The translations under genes and the position numbers were made by a program. This document shows, piece after piece, positions 22,821 to 32,079 of a DNA stretch of 64,000 nt. The notes beneath the pieces were generated by a model. That model worked only from the letters and a program-made list of their open reading frames with translations. It ran no database searches and had not been told where the DNA came from. Every line of letters begins with the position of its first letter. Positions within the stretch are counted from its first letter, which is position 1. The DNA lies in NCBI RefSeq assembly GCF_932294415.1, contig NC_065541.1:57328290-57392289 (forward strand). Direction: 5' to 3'. The stretch comes from Quercus robur (Eukaryota > Streptophyta > Magnoliopsida > Fagales > Fagaceae).

Positions 22821-24312
22821 ATGGTGCATTGTCATTGTCACAACAGCAGCAAACTCATCATCATCATCGTGCTGCATCGTCATTGTCATTGAACAATCTA
22901 TACATGTATATGTATTACTTTGAAAGCCTAATAATATATTCACCATACGAGATTGCATTACCAAACCCTCTCCCTCCTACACCTGCTCAAATAGAAGAGT
23001 ATCCTAACCCAATTCCACTCCCAAAATCAAAATCAAATCCAATCCTCCAATTTAAAAGGGGAGAGTATCCTGCTGGCATGTGTTGCATTTTATCGGGTTC
23101 GAGGTTATACTTCTTCGGTGGCAAACATGATGATTTTCCTATTTTGGAAATCCTTAGACTACGTTGATGAAGATGTCAAGATCAAGTACAAGGATGTTAA
23201 ACGGGATAGATTTTCGACAAAAGCCTTTGTTTTTGACATCGCCACCGCCACCGCCACCACCACTATTGCCACCACGATGAAAATCGGAAAGAATTCCCCC
23301 TTTCCTTTTGTATTCGATCAGAAGATTTACGTGCTTGGAAGCTCTAGCTTTTATGCACCCGGAATCGAAAGAGACTCGAACTCTAAAAAATGATATAAAA
23401 AATCTCTGTTTGTTTGAGTTCTATGATCCTGAACTTGATGAGTGGACCCTTTTGCCAAGTCCCCTACTTAGGAACAATCCTCCCACTGAATGGGTGGGGC
23501 ATGTTGTTTTGGGAGAACAAAGGAAGGTTCTTTTTCTAGATCATCGTTCCCATCTCTACTGTTTTGATCTCCAAAAACTTGTATGGATAAATTACTCCCA
23601 AAGCCTTTCCTACTCCTACTCTGATGCCTTTTATAGAGGGAGGACTGAGTTTATGGATGGTACCCTTTATGGATTGAGTCGCAATCACAACTTCACAATA
23701 GCTGCAATGAAAGTCCCATCTGAGGATGAGGATGTGGAGAAGAAGGCTTCAATTCAATTTCTCTCCAACAAAAAAGTGGGTTTGGGTATGGTTAATTTTC
23801 CTCCATAGGTGACATCCTCTAGAAGCTTTCTTAACTTGGGAAATGGATTCTTTGCTTATCTTTTGTTTGGCATACCTTTGCCTTCCAGCAATAATCTTGA
23901 TGAACATGATGACAAAGAACGTGTTCTTAGCATCCTAATTTTTCAGGCCATCTTGGGGACATACATGGAAGATCACACCCAGGCTAAATTCCTGCATTCC
24001 ATCCATTATAAAATCAATTCCGCCTTCTCAAATCAAGGGGGAATCCTTGGCTGCTTCTCTGTTGGACCCTATGTATTGCCGCCTTGGACCAAGGAGCATA
24101 CCTATGCAGCCATTACCCAATCTTTGCATCCCAATTCTAAGGAGGTTGAAGGGGACAAGGATGTTAGAGTATAGTAGTTGCTACAACTAGTGTCGAGGCA
24201 ACACAAGTGGATGATGTTGTTCATGACTGCAACACAGATACTGAAGATGATTTCAGTATGACTGCAGGGTCCAGGTTGCTAGGTAAGAGAAAGGCCATTG
24301 ATTACCCTTATG
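22821..24312 (+). pseudogene. Kelch-like protein, first part, frameshifted
   Basis: Three plus-strand frames overlap to give one protein-like product: FKRGEYPAGMCCILSGSRLY then FFGG (a kelch-strand signature with the GG pair), LDYVDEDVKIKYKDVKRDRF, QKIYVLGSSSFY (a second strand), FEFYDPELDEWTLLPSPL (the Y-DP....W..LP motif typical of kelch repeats), then SHLYCFDLQKLVWINYSQ. Frameshifts fall near 23125-23160 and 23375-23395, and an in-frame TAG at 23806-23808 stands where CAG (Gln) is likely. A last shift near 24170 restores an acidic tail ending GKRKAIDYPY at 24311. The gene is then cut by the transposon at 24313. Kelch proteins of this shape are often F-box/kelch ubiquitin-ligase adaptors, but no F-box is visible. 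Confidence 0.65.
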
Positions 24313-24487
24313 TAGGGGTGTGCTCGGTTCGGTTTAGTCAGTTTTGTATGTGTATGGCCAATCGAAACTGACCGAAATGGTTGGAAATCAATCGGTTTCG
24401 GTGGTATTTCGGTTTCAGTCAGATTCGGTTGGGTTTTAGTTTTCCAAAGATAGGGTTATTGAGATTTTCAAAACCCTAACTTTAATC

Positions 24488-24535
<48 letters not shown>

Positions 24536-25114
24536 AGAAGAAGAAGAAGCAATTAAGCAATAGACTCAGCAGTTGAACAAAACTGATGAATGAAGTTGAT
24601 ACAAAGCGACAGAGAAAGAAAAGAGAAGAGAGAGAAAGAAAAAAGAAGAATCATATCGTGAGAAAAGAAGGAAGATGATCGTGTCGTGGGGAGGCCGGTG
24701 TGCGAAGGCCGATGGTAGAAAGAAGATTTGGAGTGACTAAAATCAACCAAACCCCCCTCCACTTTCTTTCCCATCTTATTATACATCCATCCTCTCAGTT
24801 CATCTCTTCTCCAACCCCAAAAGCCAACCATTTCTTATTTCCTTTTCTTTTCTAATCTTTTATTTTTTTTGGTTTAGGCAATCTTATAAACACTTGGTGC
24901 GTGTCGGCCATTTCGTCGAGGCCCAGATTTTTGAAGCCATTGGGGTCGATTACATCGATGAGAGAGAAGCAATAATTTCATCAACAAGCACAATTTTCGT
25001 TGCCCATTTGTTTGTGGGTGTGAGAACCTTGGAGAAGCGTTGAGTAGAGTAACAGAAGGTGCGGCTATGACTGTGGAGGCTGTATTCTGTGTGTAAGAGT
25101 GAGAATACAACAAA

Positions 25115-25515
25115 ATGTAACTATAGTGACGAATTTTAGTGAGGAAAATTTTTTCGTCACAAAAAAGTACTATTTAGTGATGAAATTTATATTTCGTCAC
25201 TATATATATATAAAAAATAGTAACATTTAGTGACGAAATTTAGATTTCGTCACTATAAGGTGCGATAAATTCAGGGCGTCAAACAAAAGTGGAGGCGGGA
25301 AACCAAATTGATCTATAGTGACGAATTTTTTTGTCGCTAAAAGTTTAAGTTTTTTGCGACGAATAATTTCGTCACTAAAAGGTGCTATTGGTCATGCTAT
25401 TAGTGACGAAACCTATTTCGTCACTGAATGGAAAACGATCGCCATTAGTTTTATTTTTTGCGACAAACCCGACTTCGTCGCTAAAGGCATAAAACAGTGA
25501 TGAAATCAAATCGTC
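25115..25515. repeat. CACTA left subterminal repeats
   Basis: Around a dozen copies of a TAGTGACGAAA-type motif in both orientations, often paired as short hairpins (for example GTGACGAAAT..ATTTCGTCAC near 25232-25253). Such motifs bind the transposase in En/Spm-type elements. Confidence 0.85.
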
Positions 25516-25619
25516 ACTATAGGTGAGGAATATGTATAACACTTCAGCTCCTTCTTCTTCTTTTTTTTTTTTTCACACATCAGGCCCTTAATCCGAAACT
25601 CTCTCAAGCTCTCCCTCAC

Positions 25620-25930
25620 ACTCTCTCAAGCCAGCTGACGCCGACGCCGACCGAGCTTAATAACACCGACCTAGGCTTCCGCCAGCGACGCCGACCTCAA
25701 ACCCATTAAACCCATCACGACGCTTCAGCTCCGATTTCTCCGTTTTGCGACGATTCAAACGCTTCACCTGATCTCAGCCGTGCCACTGTTGGCGCTGTCG
25801 CGTCGCTTAAGCGTCACCATTGGCGCTGATCGCAATGTTTAAGCGTCACCGTTGGCGATCGACGCTGATCGCGACGCTTAAGCGTCGCCGTTGGTGCCGA
25901 TCGAGCGTCGCCGTTGGCGATCGACTTTAA
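25620..25930. repeat. CpG-rich leader with GCGTC..GTTGGCG repeats
   Basis: A GC-rich island in AT-rich surroundings. Units of the form CGCTTAAGCGTCACCGTTGGCG recur, with degeneration, at roughly 40-50-base spacing (25787-25925). It lies just upstream of the Di19-derived exon, where a promoter or 5' leader would be. Confidence 0.65.
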
Positions 25931-25939
25931 AGACTCTGT

Positions 25940-26179
25940 TTGGTTAGTTTTTGTTTTCAAAATCCAATCTTTATATTTTATTGGTTTTTGGGTATTTTTG
26001 GAGTGCGATTTGATGTGTTGGGTGTTGAAGCAAATCTTTGTATAGATTTGGAGGAGGAGATTGAAGGTGACGATGAGTCAAAAACAGAATATCCATGCCC
26101 ATTTTGTACAGAGGATTTTGATTTGGTTGGGTTGTGCTGCCATATTGATGAGGAGCATCCTATAGAAGCAAAGTCTGGG
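25940..26179 (+). pseudogene. Captured Di19 (drought-induced 19) zinc-finger exon
   Basis: From about 26034 the frame reads CIDLEEEIEGDDESKTEYPC then PFCTEDFDLVGLCCHIDEEH and PIEAKSG. This is the first zinc-binding module of Di19 proteins (family form 'FPCPFC.EDFDVVGLCCHIDEEHPVEAKNG'), nuclear zinc-finger proteins tied to drought and light responses. The exon ends at GTATGT (donor at 26180), at the place where Di19 genes carry an intron after the AK-N/S-G codons. The upstream 30 codons are hydrophobic and unlike Di19. The rest of Di19 is missing. It sits inside the CACTA element on the plus strand, so I call it a captured fragment. All zinc ligands are intact. Confidence 0.8.
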
Positions 26180-28753
26180 GTATGTACTTCCCATCTTATC
26201 TGTTTGTGTTACTGTAATTATTTCTAGAATCTTTTATTTGCTTTGGTTCTTTCTTTTTTTCTTCTTCTAATGCTATGCTTTTGCTGTTTTAAAGAGTTGA
26301 TGAATTATATTGTTGATGTTACTCTTGTTCGTATTATGTGTGTTTGCTAATGTGACTGAACTATAGATTAAGGGAGAAGCAATCTGTAGCTACTAGTATT
26401 AAACTAATTCAGCAAATCGTTACATCTCAATTCTATGGAGTTTGGCGCTCTAGCTGCATGAATCTAGATTTTGTGGTTTTAGGTTTTCAATATTGTGCTA
26501 AAGTGCCTTGTCATTTTTTATTTTCTCATGTGTGTTTTGGCCTGCACCCTATGCTTGCGGACACTGTAGAGTTAAACTAGCATAGACAAGGCGTGGGGAA
26601 CCTTAGACATAGCCAACCCCCAAATGTTTTGGACTAAGTCTTGGTTGTTTTTGTTGAAGGTTTCTTCATGTTGACCTTTAGTGTAACCTAAAGCTCACAT
26701 AAAGACATTTTTCCTCAAAATCCTCATTTGGGTCTGGTGTGTGCCACACCACCCAACTTTGCTTCCATGAACTGTGGACAACCTATAGCTATCTCACCAT
26801 AGTCTAGAAGTTTTTATCATCAAATCGTAGTCTAGAAGTTCTGCCTGACATTGTGAGTCATGTTGACCTCAATCACTTGCTCAGTATGGATGAATGATTT
26901 TAGAGACTATAGCATGGAAAGTTCGCCAAGCTTTATTAGTTTGAGCTGTTGTGCCCTATCTAGAAATGGTGACTGATTGAGGATTTGTTGCTGAGATACC
27001 TTTCAAGAACATTGCATTTTGCGAGGAAAAAAGAAACATAGGGTCAATTATAGATTATCCTCTGAATAGCGGCCATGGTTTGTAACTCATAATTTAGTGA
27101 AACTTCTCCCATCAAGATGGTTGGAGAGAAGGTTGTAGACTTCTGTCAAATTTTTCTTCAACATATATCTTTCATAGTACTTGGAGGGGTAGACTTCTGG
27201 TGTACTCATTTTTAAAAAAAAATTTATTTGTTAAGGTACACACATGCACCCAGCAGTTGAATGGTTGATTTTTTAATCTGATTTTTCCATTATAGTACAA
27301 GTAGTGTTGTTTCTGGATTGTGGCTTTTGTTTGCTAGTTTTCATGTGGGGTAGTGATTTTGAAGAATTAGATATTTGTGCTGACATTTGGTTGTTTACAA
27401 GCTTTTCATTCCCTTGAAATATCTTTCTTCATTGGCGGTTCTAATTATTGTCTTATCTGCTTGTTTAACTTTTCTTTAACTTTTGTACTTATAAATTTAA
27501 CTTTTCTTTTGCAGACTAAATACACATTGTTTGCAGTAACTTTGGATTTTTTCTGAAAGTTGTAAACTTAGTTTGAGCAAAGTAAGTAAATTCTAGTTAA
27601 AAACTTATAAAACTCTATACTTGTGATGTTGGAAATTGGATTTGTGGTGGTATGTTGTGTTGGAGGAAGCGGGTGGCTTGCATGATGTTATAAGGTGGTT
27701 TAAATTTATATTGGGAGTGTTTTTAATTTCTTGCAAATGTGAATGGACATTGTTGATTAGATGTGATAAATGGTACTTTAATTGATTTCAATACTTGTAA
27801 ACACTCTATATTTGTGATGTTTGTGATTGGTTTTGTGGTGGATTATTGTGTTGGAGCAAGCGGGTGGGTTGTGTTGGATTTTTGAGATTGGTGAAAATTG
27901 TATGAACCTTTTGAGGAGGGTTAAAGTGTGATGAGTAGATTAGGTACTACTTCATTCATTTCAATTAGTTTTTTTATATATATATATGATATGGGAAGTG
28001 GATTTTTGAGATTGGTGAAAATTGTATGAACTTTTTGAGGAGGGTTAAAGTGTGATGAGTAGATTTTCAGAAATGGGGTATTGGGTTTTACTTAGACTTT
28101 GATGTTTTGGCATTTGGGTGTTTGTTTCAAAGTGTGGTTCAATATTTACTTATAATTGTTTGGTTGTTGCTTTCAAGAATTAAGGTTCAAAGATTAATTA
28201 GTTGTTTATGGGGGATTCTTTGGTTTCACATTATTTCAAGGTGATCTAATGTAAGGGCTATATACATAAAACTTGGATAGAAAAGGGTAAAATGAGTAGG
28301 TAAAGAGGCGTGTTCTTGTTAAGTAAATTTTTTTTTCCAGGAAAAGGGTCCTCTTCATTTGTCTTTGAAATGGAAAATGTCCATTTAATGGTGTGCATGG
28401 TGTCTTGTCCTCTAAAATAAGTATTCATTCCTTGGTGTAGTAAGAATAGAATATTAAATGATGTGCCACCATGTACACCTTTACATCCGAACACTGAAAT
28501 GGAAAGTATAAGGGAGTCCTATAATTTGAATGTATATGTCACCAAGAGCCTTGTACTTAACGGCATTGGCACATTGTCTAGTTCTCTATAGAGGCAGGAG
28601 AACTTGAGTTTGAATCTCCCTCTCCCACTTAATGTTAGCAAAAAAAAAAAAACCTTGAACGTGTATGTTAGAAATGTTAAACAATCTTAGTTTTGAGAAT
28701 CTAGTTTCATATTTGATGGTAGATGCTAAGATTTTGTTTGTGGTAATATGTAG
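26180..28753 (+). other. Intron-like interior of the CACTA element
   Basis: Bounded by the GTATGT donor at 26180 and a TGTAG acceptor ending at 28753. No coding block was recognised. A 66-bp direct repeat occurs at 27876-27941 and 28000-28065, and looser copies of the preceding TTGTGATGTT..GGATTTGTGGTGG block lie near 27625 and 27815. Confidence 0.5.
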
Positions 28754-28909
28754 GTTTTTGGTCCCTCAGCTCAACAAAGAGATCTTTATGATCAAGCAGT
28801 GATTCCAATAGTACATGAAGTTTTAGAAGGTTTCAATTGTACCAAGAGGAGCGAGCTAAGGAGCAAGAGGCACGAGCTAAGCAAGAGGCATGAGGACATC
28901 TTCAATTAG
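28754..28909 (+). pseudogene. Captured kinesin-5 motor exon fused to a short charged tail
   Basis: After a TAG acceptor the frame reads VFGPSAQQRDLYDQAVIPIV then HEVLEGFNCT. This is the kinesin-5 motor segment directly before the P-loop (family 'KVFGPxxQQxDLYxQAVxPIVxEVLxGxNCTIFAYGQTGTGKT'). At the point where the motor would continue IFAYGQTG, the sequence switches to KRSELRSKRHELSKRHEDIF and stops at 28907-28909. In the next frame the same bases read ERAKEQEARAKQEA before a stop, which looks like a charged coiled-coil end. The switch marks a junction between captured exon and element DNA. The nucleotide-binding loop is absent, so it cannot be a motor. Confidence 0.75.
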
Positions 28910-29169
28910 TTCTAATTATATTATGCTATACTATTTGTATTGTTATAAAACATCTTGAGTTATTGTATGTGTTGCAAACAATTATTGTATACTTGTATGG
29001 AAGGAGTTTGAATTGGATACTTGTTTTATATTTTACTTATGGAATGTATGGATCTTTTTTTATAAATGTGTTATTGAAATAAATGTGTTATTCAAATGTG
29101 AAGTTTTAATAATGTAATGACAGGTTACAAGTTAATATTAAAGCCATGAAAAAAATAAAAACAGAAAAT

Positions 29170-29495
29170 AAGTTTTAGTGACAAAAATTTTTGTCACTAT
29201 ATGTGCCTGGATTTTCTTAAAAATAGTTTTAGTGACGAATTTTTTCGTCACTATATGTACCCGAACATAGTTTTCTAAATATGATTTAGTAAACTAAAGT
29301 GTTTTTAGTGACGAAATATTTTCGTCACTGAATAGTGTTTTTAGTGAGGAAAACATTTAGTGACAAAATGTTTTCGTCACTAAAAGTTTTTTTTTTTTTT
29401 TTTTTTTAAATCAAATCGGACTTTTAGTGACGGAATTTTTCGTCACCAGGATTTTTAGTGACAGGGCTACAATGACGAAATGAGTTTCGTCACTG
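29170..29495. repeat. CACTA right subterminal repeats
   Basis: Repeated TAGTGACGAAA / TTTCGTCACTA motifs in both orientations, with a T-tract at 29387-29407, mirroring the left subterminal zone. Confidence 0.85.
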
Positions 29496-29516
29496 AAAAT
29501 ACATTTTGTTGTAGTG

Positions 29517-29626
29517 GAATGAGATAAGAGTGAAACGTGTGCTAGGGTTTTTAACTTTTTGTTCTGTGTGTGAGAGTGAGAATGAGATGAGAGGGAAACG
29601 TGTGCTAGGGTTTTTAACTTTTTGTT
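29517..29626. repeat. 63-bp tandem duplication beside the CACTA right end
   Basis: GAATGAGAT..AGAG..GAAACGTGTGCTAGGG starts at 29517 and again at 29580. The left CACTA flank (25083-25105) matches the end of this unit, so the duplication was probably there before the CACTA element landed. Confidence 0.7.
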
Positions 29627-29804
29627 TTAGTTTAATTAGTTTACCTAATTAATTTAAGTTTAATTGATATTTAATTAGTTTAATGGGTTAATGGGCTTGA
29701 TTATTTGCAAGGCCCAAGGCCTAATGCCTTAATGTATTTGAAAGGCCTAGTTGCAGGTTGCCCAATATATTTGCAAGGCCGGCCCAATCTGATTATATAT
29801 ATAT

Positions 29805-29838
<34 letters not shown>

Positions 29839-29998
29839 TATTTGGTTTGGTGCATACATATCGGAAACTGAAATCAAAACTGAAACTTCGGTTTGTGAGA
29901 AATAGAAATCGAAACCAAACCAAAATTTTGAACATGGTTCAATCGGTTTCATTCAGTTTTTTCGGTTCTTCGATTTTATGCACACCCCTACCCTTATG

Positions 29999-30096
29999 GA
30001 CCTAGATGCCATTCGTTGGGGAGCAAACTCACCAGGCTGTGTGATGTGAAGCCAATTAATGGGGATTCTAATAGAGGAAATAAAAATGAACTGTGA
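29999..30096 (+). pseudogene. Kelch-like protein, last exon segment after the transposon
   Basis: If the hAT-like element and one CCCTTATG copy are ignored, the frame that ended GKRKAIDYPY at 24311 continues here as GPRCHSLGSKLTRLCDVKP and stops at 30094-30096. This shows that the insertion went into the coding 3' end of the kelch-like gene. I do not recognise a domain in this tail. Confidence 0.65.
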
Positions 30097-30375
30097 GGGT
30101 TTTTTTTGGGATTGTGGATGGGGTGAATATAAGTCATAGAGCTCAAAGTTCTAAAGTTTGTAGGTGGTTTTTGAAAGGAGAGAATCAAAAAAATGTATGG
30201 TATTTTTGACCGAGTTTAGTGCACTGGACCAAAACCAAGTCCATTCCAATTTATATGCTACAACTTCTAGATTGAATAGATCATTAGCTATTTAGCTTGG
30301 TGAAGGCCACTTACACCTACTAAGGTTTATTTATTTATTTAAGGCAGTGTCTTATTTTCTATGGTAGGCTTGTAA

Positions 30376-31517
30376 GAGCATCTCCAACAATCCCTGTATC
30401 TCTATTTTTAGCAGAGAAAATGCTACTGTTCACCCTCCAACAGCTTCTCTAAACACACAGATTCTCTAAAAAAATTTTTGAAGTTGCTACAATACTTCTC
30501 TTAATTTAGAGAACATTGTAGCAACTCCAAATCAATTTTTCAGCTTAAAAAATTATCCCAGCTACTATTATATTAATTCTTTCTCTCTCCTCCAGATTTT
30601 TTTTCTCTTTCTCTCCTTTTCTCACATAATCCAAACACAAAACACAAAACAAAATCCAATTCTTAAAATAAAGTTGAATCAGAATAAGCAAATATGAAAA
30701 AAAAAGAAAAGAAAGAAAGAACAAGTCGATCTGACCTAGCTTGGTGGTAGGGAGGACGACGAGCGGTGGTGGGGCGGAAGACGAGTGGCGACGGCAGAGC
30801 GGAGCCATCTAACCCATCTGTTCGTTCTCTCTCTACCTATTTCTCTGTTTCTTATTACAGAGAAAGCTGGATAATGTGTTGGAATCAAGTAGAAAATGAA
30901 AAAAAAAAAAAAAAAAGTTGAGAAAGAGAACGGGAGAAAGAAAGAGAGAGGGAGGTTCTGGAAAGTGGAAAGTAGAGAAAACAAAAAGGGAGAGGATGGG
31001 ATAGATGAGTACACGTGTGTGGTGTAAAAAAATCAAGAGAAAAAAAAAAGAAAAAAAAAAGAAACATATGGATGATAGAAAGAAAGAAAGGAAAAATAAT
31101 ATATAAAAAAAATGATAATTTAGAAATTCTACCACAATATTTTTACAATAAATTTTAAGTAACATTGTTATTAGCTAATATTGGTGAGTAAAAATATAAT
31201 TTCAGCAATGGGTTCAAATTAGAACTAGTAACAATTTTCCACATAAGATTTTGATGTGATTCTTGTGAAAGTATTGCGAAAAATATTGTAAATATAACAC
31301 TTTTCATTGAAAAATATAATTGTTGGGAATAAATATAGAAAGAATAAATAATGATAAAAAAAAAAGAATAAAAAATGAATGAAAAAATAATATTTAAATG
31401 AGAATGGAATAGAAAATCTGTTGGAAAGTGTATTTGAAAAAATGGATAGGTAAAAGTTAAATGTCACTGATCATTCTCCAAACAGTACAAAAATTTGGGA
31501 AGCTACTGGAGATGCCC
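30376..31517. mobile_element. PIF/Harbinger-like non-autonomous element, TSD TAA
   Basis: The left end starts GAGCATCTCCAACAATCCC and the right end, inverted, starts GGGCATCTCCAGTAGCTTCCC. TAA flanks both sides (30373-30375 and 31518-31520). The 3-bp TAA duplication with GGGCATCTCCA-type ends fits PIF/Harbinger-related elements. At 1,142 bp, with A-tracts and GA-rich stretches, it has no recognisable transposase. The open frames in 30545-31467 are low-complexity artefacts. Confidence 0.7.
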
Positions 31518-31520
31518 TAA

Positions 31521-32079
31521 CCTAGACAATGTCATGCTATTGGTTTTCAATTTTTTTCAGTACTCTTTTCTATATCGTGATTTTGAATATGACAACTTTG
31601 GAGTTGATTTGACGTAAATTTCGGCTACATCTTTTCTAGGAGATTTTGAATAATTCAAACCATGGTAAAATAAGAGAGCCGAAGAATACCATTTTTTTTT
31701 AAGTGGCTTAATTGATTATAAGTTTTATCAGCATTAACAAATGATGATCCTGACATCTCAAACTGGGGTCCCTTTGTTTATTTACTTTGGCTTAGTTTTC
31801 ACCTAAATGCTTATAAAAAATAAGAATAAATCAGTGGATGGAAAAACCAAGTATAAGCGGACAATAAAAAAATGATGGAAAAACCAATAGAAGATGGAAT
31901 TAAGAAGACCATAAAATCAATGAATGTGAAAATTAATATTTACAAAAGAATGAACAGCACAGCATAAGCAGAGACCCACAAAGAAACCACCATATCCACC
32001 CTATACTTTACAAGGAGCCATAAGCCGAAGGTTGAAAAAACTATACAAAAAAAAGTTGAATTAGAAATTATCGCAAACT
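31521..32079. other. Presumed 3' flank of the OTU gene
   Basis: No coding block recognised. It should hold the 3' UTR and poly(A) site of the minus-strand gene that ends at 32080. Confidence 0.5.

Larger units (their letters stand above)
25106..29516 (+). mobile_element. CACTA-type transposon carrying host gene fragments
   Basis: The right end closes CATTTTGTTGTAGTG. The left end opens TACAACAAAATGTA, the same inverted repeat without its first CAC. GAA on both sides (25103-25105 and 29517-29519) is a 3-bp duplication, as expected for CACTA. Both subterminal zones (25115-25515 and 29170-29495) are packed with direct and inverted copies of TAGTGACGAAA/TTTCGTCACTA. Inside are a CpG-rich leader, a Di19 exon, a long intron-like stretch and a kinesin-5 exon joined to a short charged tail. 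No full transposase was found, so it is non-autonomous and of the Pack-CACTA kind. Confidence 0.82.
24313..29990. mobile_element. hAT-like element with TSD CCCTTATG, split by a CACTA element
   Basis: The left end is TAGGGGTGTGCTCGGTTCGG and the right end, inverted, is TAGGGGTGTGCATAAAATCG. Both sides are flanked by the identical 8-mer CCCTTATG (24305-24312 and 29991-29998). The element's own DNA is about 1.27 kb (24313-25105 and 29517-29990), with no transposase: GGTTTCGGT-rich ends, an A42 tract (24492-24533) with (GAA)n, and an (AT)n tract (29797-29839). It is non-autonomous. The other 4.4 kb is a CACTA insertion. Confidence 0.88.

Noticed and set aside
24874..25113. Minus-strand frame next to the CACTA left border
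   Set aside because: Sits in the non-coding part of the hAT-like element; part of its sequence is the 63-bp tandem unit repeated at 29517-29626.
25115..25515. Regularly repeated TAGTGACGAAA motifs that could suggest a CRISPR-like array
   Set aside because: The motifs are short, irregularly spaced and in both orientations, and they lie just inside CACTA ends; they are transposase-binding subterminal repeats in a eukaryotic genome.
30545..31467. Several overlapping minus-strand frames rich in Phe, Leu and Ser
   Set aside because: Translations of A/T tracts within the PIF/Harbinger-like element; no family resemblance.
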